A stretch of 64,000 nt of DNA from Paenibacillus sp. FSL H3-0469 (GTDB lineage Bacteria > Bacillota > Bacilli > Paenibacillales > Paenibacillaceae). Location: the NCBI RefSeq assembly GCF_038051945.1, contig NZ_CP150302.1, positions 558,001 through 622,000 on the forward strand, read 5' to 3'. A model generated the notes under the pieces. The model saw nothing but the letters and a program-made list of their open reading frames with translations, had not been told where the DNA came from and made no database searches. How positions within the stretch are numbered: position 1 is the first letter of the stretch; each line of letters starts with the position of its first letter. A program made the position numbers and the translations under genes. Positions 20,284-29,695 of the stretch are shown here, in pieces.

Positions 20284-21462
20284 ATGCGGGGCTGCAGGAC
20301 CTTAATCATGCTGCTGCTAAGCAGTGTACTGCTGACCGGCTGCTGGGACCGGACGGAGATCAATGACCTGGCGATCGTACTGGCAACCGGCGTGGATTAT
20401 AAGGATGGTCAGGCGCAGTTGACGGCCCAGATCTTCATTCCGCGCAAAGGAGGGGGAGGCTCGGAGAGCGGCGGAGCCGGCGAAGGCGCAAGGGGGGTCA
20501 CTATGATCCGCACCGCTGAAGGGGATAACATTGCGGAAGCCTTGAACCGGCTGCAACGGAAGGTGGCCCGGCATATGTTCTGGGGCCAGTGTGAGGTCAT
20601 TGTAATCAGTGAAGAGGCAGGAAAGCAGGGGCTGCGCGAGTATATCGACTTTCTCCTGCGTTATCCGCAATTCCGTGAGCATGCATATGTCTTCTCCAGC
20701 CAGGAATCTGCCAAGGATATTCTTGCCTTGCTGGACCCGCTGGAGCGGAGCACCTCCGAATCCCTCCGGGAAATGGCGAATATGAACCTGGGCACACGCG
20801 TGACGCTGCTGGAATTGTCCCAATCCATTCAAGGTGCCAGCGGCTCGGCTGTTTTAACCCGTATTCTGATTGCTCCTCCAGAACCGAATGACGGTCCTAA
20901 TGCGACTACACCCTTCCTCAAAGGAATAAGCCTGTATAAACATGGCCGCTATGCACTCACTGTGAAAGAACCGGTCAGCCTTGGGGTGCTGCTGATGATT
21001 AATGAACTGAATAACATTATAATACCGGTTAAGCTGGATCAGCAGAAGGGCACCTTCTCGATTCAGCCTAAGAGTATAACCACTACTCTAACCCCGAGAA
21101 TTGTGAACCGGGAATGGTTGATGAAGATACGGATTGTGGCCAAGGGCGAGGTGGTCATGAATACAACCGATGCCAATCTGACCGATCCGGCGAAGATGAT
21201 TGAGCTGAATCAGGCGTGGGAAGACAAACTGAAGGAGCTCGCCCGGCAAGCTCTCCAAATGTCTCAGCAAGAGCAGAAAACCGATTTCTTCCGGTTCGCC
21301 GATACCTTCCGCAGACATTACCCGCAGGAGTGGAAGGCGAAAAAGGAGCAATGGGAGGCAATGTACCCCCAGTTACAGGTGGATGTCTCCGCCAAGACAA
21401 GTATTACTGGTAACGGAAGATCAACCGGCCCTCAGGGCATCCCGGAGCAATCGGCTGACTGA
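20284..21462 (+). CDS. gerAC: Spore germination receptor C subunit, lipoprotein
   Basis: 392 aa. A lipoprotein signal with lipobox LLTGC (Cys near residue 20) is followed directly by WDRTEINDLAIVLATGVDY, the hallmark start of mature GerAC proteins. The three-domain GerC body follows, ending in a long helical region (ELARQALQMSQQEQKT). It anchors to the outer face of the inner spore membrane and is needed for receptor function. SD AGGAGGGAGG precedes the ATG; 18-bp gap after gerAB. Confidence 0.9.
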   Translation: MRGCRTLIMLLLSSVLLTGCWDRTEINDLAIVLATGVDYKDGQAQLTAQIFIPRKGGGGSESGGAGEGARGVTMIRTAEGDNIAEALNRLQRKVARHMFWGQCEVIVISEEAGKQGLREYIDFLLRYPQFREHAYVFSSQESAKDILALLDPLERSTSESLREMANMNLGTRVTLLELSQSIQGASGSAVLTRILIAPPEPNDGPNATTPFLKGISLYKHGRYALTVKEPVSLGVLLMINELNNIIIPVKLDQQKGTFSIQPKSITTTLTPRIVNREWLMKIRIVAKGEVVMNTTDANLTDPAKMIELNQAWEDKLKELARQALQMSQQEQKTDFFRFADTFRRHYPQEWKAKKEQWEAMYPQLQVDVSAKTSITGNGRSTGPQGIPEQSAD

Positions 21463-21509
21463 CAGAGGCTGCGCCTTAATTCCAGCAACCATAAAAGGAT
21501 GTGGGAAAC

Positions 21510-21728
21510 ATGAAACTGGTAATGATCCTGGGCATTCTGCTGCTGTCCGCTTCAATTATCATTATTGAATTCCGGGGCAGTAAGGATAAGAAAACCAGAA
21601 AGGTTATCGCAGGCATCACCCTTGCTACGGCGGGGCTTACCATTCTTCTTTTATTTCAACCAGGATTGCCGGGTCCCACCGAGATGGTGAAGCTGTTGTT
21701 CGGCCAGATCGATCTGATCATGAAATGA
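21510..21728 (+). CDS. Small two-TM protein, probable germination receptor D subunit
   Basis: 72 aa with two hydrophobic helices (about 3-20 and 32-49), a charged loop (EFRGSKDKKTRK) between them, and a short tail containing LPGPTEMVK. Small two-TM 'D' proteins encoded next to gerA-type operons in Bacillus modulate receptor activity; size, topology and position all fit. ATG 21510 is preferred over GTG 21501 because the AAAAGGA site lies 11 nt upstream of it. It is the last gene of the operon, followed by a terminator. Small enough to be missed by automatic annotation. Confidence 0.7.
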   Translation: MKLVMILGILLLSASIIIIEFRGSKDKKTRKVIAGITLATAGLTILLLFQPGLPGPTEMVKLLFGQIDLIMK

Positions 21729-21733
21729 AGCTT

Positions 21734-21762
21734 AAGGCAGCTCCTTCACGGGGCTGTCTTTT
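21734..21762 (+). terminator. Terminator of the ger operon
   Basis: AAGGCAGCTCC / GGGGCTGTCTT stem-loop (one mismatch, wobble pairs) followed by TTTT. Confidence 0.75.
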
Positions 21763-21779
21763 AAGTTATTACCAAATTC

Positions 21780-21822
21780 ATTTAAGCGATTACATTTTCT
21801 TATTCCCGGGCGCAGCTATAAT
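21780..21822 (+). promoter_or_regulatory. cre-like site and -10 box of the oligosaccharide ABC importer operon
   Basis: ATTTAAGCGATTACAT (21780-21795) fits the cre consensus with one mismatch. A consensus TATAAT lies at 21817-21822. The cre-like site covers the region just upstream of the presumed -35, suggesting CcpA influence on the importer. Confidence 0.45.
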
Positions 21823-21866
21823 GAAAAACAGGAGAGCTCCTTAATACAGCCGAAGGGATGGTAGAA

Positions 21867-22817
21867 ATGAAAGCGGTTTTAAACAGTCAGCAAGACCAAA
21901 TCGGATTAGCACGCAAACACACCTTTTGGCTCAGGATCAGGAGAGATGCGATACTTTATATCCTTTTGCTGCTGCCACTCCTGTACATTGCTATTTTTAA
22001 ATATGCTCCAATCTATGGCTTGGTGATGGCCTTTCAGGATTACAATATTTTTCAGGGGACGAGTGGAAGCGAATGGGTCGGACTGGATGTGTTCCGGTTT
22101 ATTTTTGAGCAGGACAGCTTCTACCGTGCCCTTAAAAATACGCTGGTCCTGAACGTGCTGGATCTGGTGGCAGGCTTCCCGGCCCCGATTATCCTGGCGA
22201 TTCTGCTTAACGAGGTCCGGATGGCCAAATTCAAAAAAGTGACACAGACCGTGCTCTATTTGCCGCACTTCATGTCCTGGGTCATCATCGGCGGGATCGT
22301 CTATCTGATGTTCTCGAACGGCGGGATGGTCAATCACTTCCTGGATAGTCTGGGGCTGGAGAAGATTGAATTTCTCTCCCAGCGGGTCCCGTGGCTGATC
22401 ACTTACATTACGGTGGGGGTATGGCAGAACATCGGTTGGGGGACGATCATTTATCTGGCGGCCATTACCGGTATCAACAAGGAGCTGTATGAAGCGTCTG
22501 ATATGGACGGCTGCAGCAGAATCCGTAAAATGTGGCATATCACCCTCCCCGGCATCAAATCCACGATTAATATCCTGCTGATTCTCCAGATTGGCAGAAT
22601 GGTCTCGATCGGGTTCGACCGCCCCTTTGTGATGGGGAATTCACTGGTCAGCGAATATTCCGATGTCATCAGTACCTTCGTGTACAGAGTGGGGATCAGC
22701 TCGGGAGACTTCTCCCAGGCTACGGCCGTCGGGCTGTTCCAGTCCGTGGTAGGTCTGATCCTGCTGATCGGTGCCAACTTTGTTGCGAAGAGATTAGGTG
22801 AGGATGGGATATGGTGA
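21867..22817 (+). CDS. Carbohydrate ABC transporter permease, LplB type
   Basis: 316-aa inner membrane protein with six predicted TM helices and the EAA loop ELYEASDMDGCSRIRKMWHITLP of sugar importers. YGLVMAFQDYN is typical of the LplB/YtcP group that serves large YesN/YesM-controlled oligosaccharide systems. ATG 21867 is preferred, with AAGGG 9 nt upstream; ATG 21858 abuts that site. It overlaps the next permease gene by 7 nt. The importer has no ATPase in this cluster, as is usual for MsmX-dependent systems. The sugar is unknown. Confidence 0.85.
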   Translation: MKAVLNSQQDQIGLARKHTFWLRIRRDAILYILLLLPLLYIAIFKYAPIYGLVMAFQDYNIFQGTSGSEWVGLDVFRFIFEQDSFYRALKNTLVLNVLDLVAGFPAPIILAILLNEVRMAKFKKVTQTVLYLPHFMSWVIIGGIVYLMFSNGGMVNHFLDSLGLEKIEFLSQRVPWLITYITVGVWQNIGWGTIIYLAAITGINKELYEASDMDGCSRIRKMWHITLPGIKSTINILLILQIGRMVSIGFDRPFVMGNSLVSEYSDVISTFVYRVGISSGDFSQATAVGLFQSVVGLILLIGANFVAKRLGEDGIW

Positions 22818-23716
22818 AAATGGCAGACACGATAAGAACGAGACGGATCGGCCGGAAAACAAGTGTGGCGGACATCGCCATTATAGTATTTATTGTAGCT
22901 TTATCGTTTACCTGCATCGTTCCATTCCTATACATGATAGCGCTTTCCTTCAGCTCCAACGAAGCGATTATCGCGCAAAAGGTAGGCTTGTGGCCGGTAG
23001 GCTTCACCGTCGAGACCTATAAGACGATTCTGAGCGATGTCTCTATGCTGTATACGCTGGGCTATAGTATTGTCCTGACGATTTTTTACACCGTGGTGTG
23101 TATGTTCCTGACGATCTGTGCGGCGTATCCTTTAACGAAAAAGCGGCTATGGGGCAGAAACTTCCTGCTATCCGCTCTCGTCTTCACCATGTATTTCAGC
23201 GGCGGTCTGATTCCTTCCTACATCCTGATCAAGAACCTGGGGATGATGGATACGATCTGGAGTCTGGTGCTGCCGGGCGCAATGAGTGTATTCAACCTGA
23301 TTATCCTGAAAACCTTCTTCAGCTCTCTTCCCGAGAGTCTGGAGGAATCAGCCGCCATTGACGGGTGTACGGATCTGGGAATACTTCTCCGCATTGTGCT
23401 GCCGCTCTCACTGCCTTCCATTGCCACCTTAAGCCTCTTCTATGCGGTAGACCGGTGGAACGGATTCCAGGATGCCTTATTCTATATTACCAAAAAAGAG
23501 CTTTATCCCATGCAGCTCAAGCTGTACCAGATCATCTCAGCCAACCAGCAGCTGGACAGCCAGCAGGGCGGTGAGGGCGGCGCAGGCGCGTTCATTGTTC
23601 CGGAGTCGCTGAAGGCGGCAAGCGTCATGTTCACTACCATTCCGATTCTGCTGATCTACCCTAAGCTGCAGAAATATTTCGTAGACGGTGTCATGACGGG
23701 CGCGATCAAGGGCTAA
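22811..23716 (+). CDS. Carbohydrate ABC transporter permease, LplC/YtcP type
   Basis: 301 aa, six TM helices, EAA loop LEESAAIDGCTDLGILLRIV, and the characteristic end GVMTGAIKG. Pairs with the upstream permease, with which it overlaps. A GAGG site lies 8 nt before the ATG. Partner of the extracellular binding protein encoded next. Confidence 0.85.
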   Translation: MVKMADTIRTRRIGRKTSVADIAIIVFIVALSFTCIVPFLYMIALSFSSNEAIIAQKVGLWPVGFTVETYKTILSDVSMLYTLGYSIVLTIFYTVVCMFLTICAAYPLTKKRLWGRNFLLSALVFTMYFSGGLIPSYILIKNLGMMDTIWSLVLPGAMSVFNLIILKTFFSSLPESLEESAAIDGCTDLGILLRIVLPLSLPSIATLSLFYAVDRWNGFQDALFYITKKELYPMQLKLYQIISANQQLDSQQGGEGGAGAFIVPESLKAASVMFTTIPILLIYPKLQKYFVDGVMTGAIKG

Positions 23717-23831
23717 AGCGGGTATACTCTGCGGAAGGGGGGAGGCCGGAGCGGCGGAAGTTGAAGCTGCCGGGGCAAGGAAGCTATAATCTTCATTACT
23801 ATCATGATAAGGGATGAAAGGGTGGTATACC

Positions 23832-25436
23832 GTGAAGACAGGCATTAAGAAAGTATCGGCTGTTCTGTGCAGCACCGTGCTGCTGGCCGGCGTTGCAGCA
23901 GGCTGCGGCGGCAATGATAAAGAGAGTACAGAGCCAGCCGCGCCAGGAGCGTCAAATGCAGCAAAGTCCCCGTCTGATCCTCCTGCCAAGCTGACCGTAG
24001 AGGTGTTCGACAGAGGGGTTCAGGGCCAGCCGGATCTGAACAATAATACCTGGACCAAATACGTCAATGAGCATTTCGGCAAGCCGAATAACGCCATTGT
24101 GGAATATGTACCGGTCCCCCGGTCGCAAGAGGTCGATAAGCTGAACGTATTAATGGCTGCGGGCCAGGCTCCAGACATCTCGTTCACCTATGACGGAACG
24201 CTGGTTACCCGTTTTGCCAAAAGTGACGGTCTCTACACGCTCGACGAGCTGCTGGATACTCACGGCCAGCAACTGAAGGCTTATCTCGGGGAGAACGTTC
24301 TCGCTTACGGCAAATATAAAGATAAGCAGGTATCGATTCCGGGTAAGCGTACCCTGCTCGCCTGGAACGGGATGTTCATCCGTAAGGATTGGCTCGACAA
24401 GCTGGGAATGCCGCTCCCAACCAACCGAGATGAGCTGTACAATACGCTGGTGGCCTTCCGCGACAAGAACCCTGGCAACGTGAACGGCGTCATTCCGTGG
24501 GCAACGGCGGCGGCAGGCATGAACTACACCTTCGGCAACCTGGTTCAATCCTTCTGGGGCGAGATGTCAGAGGAGGAATTCGTCACCATGCCTAACTGGC
24601 TGAAGCCGGGCAACAAAGACGCATACAAATGGCTGAACAAGCTGTATAATGAGAAGCTGATCAGCCCTGATTTTGCCCTGGACAAAACGACCAAGCAAGC
24701 AGATGCCGATGTCACCAACGGCAAGGTAGGCTTCTATGCCGCCAACTGGGATTATCCGATGACCCAGAAAATCCGTGAACCGCTGAAGCAAAATGCGCCG
24801 GACGCCAACTATATTCCGATTGATACCTTCAAAAATGCAGAAGGCAAATACATCAAAGAGGTATATAATGAGAATGGAATATTCTCCTTCATCCCTAAGA
24901 GCAGCAAGAATGCTGAGCTGGCGGTCAAATACCTGAACTGGATGGCGGACCCGGAAGTGATGTTCTTCCTGCAGTTCGGTGAAGAAGGCGTTAACCATAC
25001 GATGAAGGATGGTATCCCGCAGGGGATTTCACAGACCGGCGAGAATATGATGACAAGTAATCTGAATATGGATTATACCGTGATTGTTAACGGCGCTGAG
25101 CTGGGCGACACCGAGAAGAACGTCAAAACCTATGCCGCAGCCCTCGCCTCCGGGGATAAGCAATATGAGTCCCTCGCGATGGAATCCTACAAAATCAACA
25201 CGACAGACGGCTATTCATCCTTCTATTACGGGGTTCCTAACGAAGCTAATATCAAGTACGGCAAGACGCTTGGCGACATGAACAAGCAAATGATTGACCG
25301 TCTGATCGTAGCCAAGGAGTCCGAGTTCGACGCCTTGTACGAGAAGCTGGTGAAAGAATACATGGATGCCGGCGGCAAAGCGGTTCAGGATGAGAATGTG
25401 AAGAACTACAGGGAAGTCACGGCGAATAAGAAATAA
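23832..25436 (+). CDS. Extracellular solute-binding lipoprotein (LplA/YtcQ type)
   Basis: 534-aa lipoprotein: a signal peptide KTGIKKVSAVLCSTVLLAGV ends in lipobox VAAGC, followed by an S/P/A-rich linker and a large oligosaccharide-binding body (about 500 aa, family 1, LplA-like). It captures the oligosaccharide for the two permeases upstream. The GTG at 23832 (SD AGGGTGG) is preferred over the ATG at 23814, because the lipoprotein signal then begins with the basic KTGIKK stretch. The operon ends in a strong terminator; the two-component genes follow. Confidence 0.88.
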   Translation: MKTGIKKVSAVLCSTVLLAGVAAGCGGNDKESTEPAAPGASNAAKSPSDPPAKLTVEVFDRGVQGQPDLNNNTWTKYVNEHFGKPNNAIVEYVPVPRSQEVDKLNVLMAAGQAPDISFTYDGTLVTRFAKSDGLYTLDELLDTHGQQLKAYLGENVLAYGKYKDKQVSIPGKRTLLAWNGMFIRKDWLDKLGMPLPTNRDELYNTLVAFRDKNPGNVNGVIPWATAAAGMNYTFGNLVQSFWGEMSEEEFVTMPNWLKPGNKDAYKWLNKLYNEKLISPDFALDKTTKQADADVTNGKVGFYAANWDYPMTQKIREPLKQNAPDANYIPIDTFKNAEGKYIKEVYNENGIFSFIPKSSKNAELAVKYLNWMADPEVMFFLQFGEEGVNHTMKDGIPQGISQTGENMMTSNLNMDYTVIVNGAELGDTEKNVKTYAAALASGDKQYESLAMESYKINTTDGYSSFYYGVPNEANIKYGKTLGDMNKQMIDRLIVAKESEFDALYEKLVKEYMDAGGKAVQDENVKNYREVTANKK

Positions 25437-25447
25437 CACCTGAAATA

Positions 25448-25486
25448 CGGATAAACCACTGGCTGTTCATCTGCGTGGTTTATCCG
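25448..25486 (+). terminator. Terminator of the ABC importer operon
   Basis: Perfect 12-bp stem CGGATAAACCAC / GTGGTTTATCCG, then CATTTTCTT. Confidence 0.85.
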
Positions 25487-25539
25487 CATTTTCTTGGCCT
25501 AATCACATCAGAAGAATCCACAGCCGCAGGAGGAGACCC

Positions 25540-27006
25540 ATGTACAAGGTCATGATTGTAGATGATGAGTCGTGGGCGATTAAAGGGATCAGTAACGCCT
25601 TTGACTGGGAGCAGTATGGCTTTGAAATTTCGGGACAGTTCACAAGTGCCTCCCAGGCGTGGGAAGCCATCGCCTTGCAGGAGCCGGATCTGGTGGTCAC
25701 AGATATCCGGATGCCGGAGATTTCCGGGCTCGATCTGATGAAGCTGGCCAAAGCGAAGGGCATAGACACGGAATTCGTCATTATAAGCGGGTATGCGGAA
25801 TTTGAATATGCCCAGGAAGCGCTGCGCTACGGGGCCTTAGATTATTTCCTGAAGCCGCTGGATGTGGATATGACCGATTCGTTCCTGGCGAAGCTCGCCC
25901 TGCACTTCTCCCGGCGAAGTGCGGCGCGCAATCACCTTCTATTGGATGCGCTTACCTCGGCAGATGAAGATGAGATCAGGCGCTGTCTTCCTGCCGGCAT
26001 GAGTGCAGGCTGCTGCCAGGTGCTTGCTGTCCATTATGAGGCAGAGCGGCCGAAGCTCAGCGAACTGCTGAAGCTGGACGGGCAGCCGGTTCATATGCTG
26101 GAGGTAGAGAACGGAGCGAGCACGCTGCTGGCTGTTCTATTAACGGAGCAGAAGAGTGAGCTGGAAGGAATTGCAGCTGAATGGCCTGCGGCCGCGGGCA
26201 ATCCAGGGTTTTCTGTGGTGGGGATCAGCAGCATCGGCAGCGGGCTCAAGCAGATCAGCAAGCTGATCAAGGAAGCGGAGCTCGCGGCCTCCCGGGTATT
26301 CGTGGATGAAGCTTCCGGCGCCGTTCACTACAATCCCAAGCTTCCTCTGGTGAAGCCCTGCATAGATGAGCTGCATACTATTGTACATGGTAATCAGTTC
26401 AACAGCATTGAGACCTATACCCTGGGCCTGCAGGAATACTTCAGGCTTCATGAGCTGGGAATGAGCGAGGTTGTCTACTTATGGAATCAGGCTGTCGGAC
26501 TTCTGATCAGCGCCTATCCTGAAGAACTCAGGGACATGGAGCTGGAATTCCTGAATTATGCCGAGCTGAAGGAGCGGTTCGAAGACCTGGAGTCGCTGTG
26601 CTGCTTCCTGCACGACGTTCTTACAGTGCTCCGGCAAGGGAATAGCCGTGCTTTGCAGGAAGGGGATATTCTATCCTGCTTCAACCGGATGATCGCCTAT
26701 ATCGACCGGAATTATGAGCAGAAGCTGTATCTGAAGGAGCTGTCGGTCCAGTTCTTCATCAATCAGGTGTATTGCTGTCAATTGTTCAAGAAGAACCTGG
26801 GCAAAACCTTCTCTGAATATGTAGCCGAGCTGAGGATCGGGAAAGCCCGCTCGCTTTTGAAGCAGACAGACCTGTCCATTGAGAACATTGCCATCCAGTC
26901 CGGGTATGTAGATTACTATTATTTCAATAAGGTGTTCAAGAAGCACTGCGGGATGACGCCCGCCAAATTCAGAAAAAGGGAAGCCGAACGGAGCAGCAGG
27001 CCATGA
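25540..27006 (+). CDS. Response regulator with AraC-type output domain (YesN type)
   Basis: 488 aa. A receiver domain (1-120) has acidic VDDE, phosphoacceptor D55 (VVTDIRMP) and K105 (YFLKPLD). The middle linker region is followed by a C-terminal AraC double helix-turn-helix (about 385-485; LKELSVQFFINQVYCCQLFK, IENIAIQSGYVDYYYFNKVF). These YesN-type regulators control neighbouring oligosaccharide importer genes, so the target is probably the LplB-type operon just upstream. The gene overlaps the sensor kinase gene by 4 nt (ATGA), which implies translational coupling. Confidence 0.88.
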   Translation: MYKVMIVDDESWAIKGISNAFDWEQYGFEISGQFTSASQAWEAIALQEPDLVVTDIRMPEISGLDLMKLAKAKGIDTEFVIISGYAEFEYAQEALRYGALDYFLKPLDVDMTDSFLAKLALHFSRRSAARNHLLLDALTSADEDEIRRCLPAGMSAGCCQVLAVHYEAERPKLSELLKLDGQPVHMLEVENGASTLLAVLLTEQKSELEGIAAEWPAAAGNPGFSVVGISSIGSGLKQISKLIKEAELAASRVFVDEASGAVHYNPKLPLVKPCIDELHTIVHGNQFNSIETYTLGLQEYFRLHELGMSEVVYLWNQAVGLLISAYPEELRDMELEFLNYAELKERFEDLESLCCFLHDVLTVLRQGNSRALQEGDILSCFNRMIAYIDRNYEQKLYLKELSVQFFINQVYCCQLFKKNLGKTFSEYVAELRIGKARSLLKQTDLSIENIAIQSGYVDYYYFNKVFKKHCGMTPAKFRKREAERSSRP

Positions 27007-28829
27007 AGACCGGCAAGGTGAAATTGAAGCATCAGCTATGGCTGTTCATTGTGTGTTCCATCCTGATCTTCATGGTCATGGAGTTCTACTTCTTCTACAG
27101 CTTCTCGAATCTGACACAGAAACGGGCGGTCACCTACAGCAATAAGATGATTGAGCAAACCCGCCGCAAGATTGATTCGGTGTTCAATGATATCCGGGTC
27201 AGCACCGGCTTTGCGGTCAACAGCAAGCTGATCCAGGAATTCACTCTCGCCGATGATGACTACAAAAGAGCGTTCGACAGTGCTCCTTATGCACTGGATC
27301 TCATGGAATATATGCGGTCCTTCAATTCGTATGTGAAAGGCATCATGATCAATGACCTCCAGGGACGGCGCCTCTCCAGCGAGGATTCTGCAAGCGGCGA
27401 TATTTTTTATATTAACCTGTATGAGACCTTCATCCGCCCGTACAAGAACGATCCCGCGCTTCGCCAGAAGGGGAAGTTCACCGCCATTCTGAGGGATGAC
27501 CGGACAGGCACAGAACACTTCTTCTATATTGCTCCCATTGTGGAGTCCATCGGGGGCGTCCATTTCTCGCAGATTACAGGTTACTGCATGGTGATGGTCA
27601 ATATGGACAAAATGCAGGGACTGGTGGCCAACACGGAATTAACGCAGAACTCCACCCTGTATATCCTGAATAACCGGGATGAGGTGGTTGCCTCCACCAA
27701 TTCCTATGCGCGGGGCAATGTGATCAAAGATGTGCTGTCTATGGACAAGAACCAATTGCTTAACGGGGTAAAAGCAACGATCGGCGGTAAGGAGGTTCTC
27801 GTTCAGGTCAAGGGGCTGGAGCAGGCTGACGGGTGGCGGGTGGTCAGTATAATTCCGGTGCAGGAGCTGACTGCCGATATGATCCCCATGCGCAAGGTCA
27901 GCATTATCGTGGGCCTTGGTATTATTGTGAGTATGATTATTACAGGCAGCTTCTTCATGCACAATCTGATGCGCCCCCTGATGGGGCTGGTCATGGATAT
28001 GAAGAAGGTGGCTGGGCGGGACAGAGGCTTCCGGATCAAAGTCCGGTTCACCAACGAGGTGGGCCTGCTTGCCCAGGATATTAACCGGATGATGGATGAG
28101 ATGGACGAAATGACCCGGGAGATGTTCAATACCCAGGCCAGACTATACGAATCCGAGCTGAGCCAGAAGCAGGCGGAGTTCTCTGCCCTGCAGAGCCAGA
28201 TTAACCCCCACTTCCTGTATAATACGCTAAATTGTATCAGCAGCATCGGACTGGAGTACGGAAGCCGGGAGATTGCGCAAATTACGTACTGCATGTCTAA
28301 GATCTTCCGCTACAGCATCAAGAAGGATGACCTTGTGCAGATCCGGGAAGAGGTGGACTGCATTCAAGCATACATGAAGATTATTCTGATCCGCTACGAG
28401 AATAAATTCTCCTTGTCACTCGATGTGGAGGAGAGCCTGCTTGTGCTGCAGACGCCCAAGATGATTCTCCAGCCCATCGTGGAGAATTCGGTCTATCACG
28501 GGCTGGAGCGGATGGATCAGGGCGGTAGCCTTCAGATTACCGGGAGAGTGGATGAGTCCGGGGATGTGTGCTTCAGTATTATGGATACCGGCAGAGGAAT
28601 GGAGCCAGAGGAGCTGGCTGCCCTTCAGGCCAAGCTTGGCCAGGAGCCTAAGGAGCTTGCCCTGACCGGGCAATCGGCGCAGGGCATCGGGCTGCTGAAT
28701 ATTCATAACCGGCTGCGCCATCTGTTCGGAGAAAGCTACGGACTTACCGTTGACAGCCGGTTAGGCTATGGGACAACCGTGAACGTGAAGATTCCGAAGC
28801 TGACGGGCAGCCTGGTCCCGGAACAATAG
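27003..28829 (+). CDS. Sensor histidine kinase (YesM type, LytS-like His_kinase family)
   Basis: 608-aa membrane kinase: TM1 (about 12-32), an extracellular sensor domain (about 35-295), TM2 (about 300-320), HAMP, then the His_kinase domain with H403 in QSQINPHFLYNTLN and a C-terminal ATPase (NSVYHGLE, DTGRGM, GIGLLNIHNRL). It senses an extracellular signal, possibly the loaded binding protein of the neighbouring importer, and phosphorylates the YesN-type regulator. Length and domain order are normal for the family. Confidence 0.88.
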   Translation: MKTGKVKLKHQLWLFIVCSILIFMVMEFYFFYSFSNLTQKRAVTYSNKMIEQTRRKIDSVFNDIRVSTGFAVNSKLIQEFTLADDDYKRAFDSAPYALDLMEYMRSFNSYVKGIMINDLQGRRLSSEDSASGDIFYINLYETFIRPYKNDPALRQKGKFTAILRDDRTGTEHFFYIAPIVESIGGVHFSQITGYCMVMVNMDKMQGLVANTELTQNSTLYILNNRDEVVASTNSYARGNVIKDVLSMDKNQLLNGVKATIGGKEVLVQVKGLEQADGWRVVSIIPVQELTADMIPMRKVSIIVGLGIIVSMIITGSFFMHNLMRPLMGLVMDMKKVAGRDRGFRIKVRFTNEVGLLAQDINRMMDEMDEMTREMFNTQARLYESELSQKQAEFSALQSQINPHFLYNTLNCISSIGLEYGSREIAQITYCMSKIFRYSIKKDDLVQIREEVDCIQAYMKIILIRYENKFSLSLDVEESLLVLQTPKMILQPIVENSVYHGLERMDQGGSLQITGRVDESGDVCFSIMDTGRGMEPEELAALQAKLGQEPKELALTGQSAQGIGLLNIHNRLRHLFGESYGLTVDSRLGYGTTVNVKIPKLTGSLVPEQ

Positions 28830-28894
28830 ATTACACACAAGTAGGGAAGGTAAGCAGCGCATTTACGGGATGGGGAAATAGCAAGCAAGTGTGG

Positions 28895-28930
28895 AACAGG
28901 GTACCTCCATTTAGCGGGAGGTGCCCTGTT
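28895..28930 (+). terminator. Terminator candidate after the sensor kinase
   Basis: AACAGGGTACCTCC / GGAGGTGCCCTGTT stem with one internal mismatch. The T-tail is weak. Confidence 0.55.
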
Positions 28931-29115
28931 TGGCTGTAAGGGAGGGCTTAGCCGCACACCGCCGCTGTAACGGAGAAGGCCTTTGGATGATTCTGGCGGA
29001 ATGAGGCAACGGATGATTAAGATCGGAAGGTAAGAGTGATGATTCAAGTTGGAAGGGATGTGTGATGATTCAGGTGGATGTTAGCTGGGATGAGTTGAGC
29101 TCAAAGCTATTGAGC

Positions 29116-29302
29116 AATGAGGTGCATTAGTGCACCTGAATTCGGCGGATAATGGCTAATTGAGCTAATGAGGTGCATTAGTGCACTTGAATTCGGCGGT
29201 TATGAGATATTCGGGCGAATGAGGGGTATTTGTGCACCTGATTTAGCCGAATGCAGGCAATATCCAGAAATGAAGAGCACTAATGCACCTGAATCTGGCG
29301 AG
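29116..29302. repeat. Tandem array of four units at exactly 51 bp, family R1 (second site)
   Basis: Units start at 29116, 29167, 29218 and 29269, three steps of exactly 51 bp. Each begins AATGAGGTGCATTAGTGCAC (or a close variant) and continues CTGAATTCGGCGG. The core GTGCA-TTAG-TGCAC is a perfect inverted repeat. Same family as 5823-6001. It lies in an 870-bp gap that also holds a MITE-like element; no gene is seen there. Confidence 0.85.
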
Positions 29303-29330
29303 CTCTCCCTCTGGGACAGGCGGAAGGGGG

Positions 29331-29516
29331 AACAGTTGGATTTAGTCCACCTGCTGATGGAGATACGTCCGGCCAGGGCGCAGCAGGTGGATAAACAACA
29401 CTTATTCAAGCCCTATTTACTTAAAGTGCCTGAATCCGTGAGCAGCAGTTGCTCTTTTTCCACTTGTTCCCCTGCAATCGCCAGAAGCCGAGAAATTAAG
29501 CTGCGTTTATCCAATT
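29331..29516 (-). repeat. MITE-like dispersed element, copy B (inverted)
   Basis: Reverse complement of the elements at 16061 and 63771, full length (about 186 bp). The block 29433-29468 matches copy A at 35 of 36 positions. It directly follows the 51-bp-period array. Confidence 0.75.
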
Positions 29517-29584
29517 ATTTGTTCGCCAAGTATCTAATTGTTTGATACCTGACCTGGCTTGCCGCAACGCTGTAAGTATTTACA

Positions 29585-29600
29585 ACTAAAACGGTTACAA
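29585..29600 (+). promoter_or_regulatory. Weak cre-like site upstream of the GH43 gene
   Basis: ACTAAAACGGTTACAA has two mismatches to the cre consensus, about 95 bp before the GH43 start. Suggestive only. Confidence 0.25.
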
Positions 29601-29695
29601 AAACATTTTAAGATCCTCCATTTTTTTAAGCCGCTTCGGAGGGTATTATGAGTACGCCAGACGAGTTGCCATTCGAACGAGAAGGAGATGAAAAA

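Noticed and set aside
29168..29545. 125-codon frame in the gap before GH43
   Set aside because: It runs entirely through the 51-bp array and the MITE-like element, and the composition is not protein-like.
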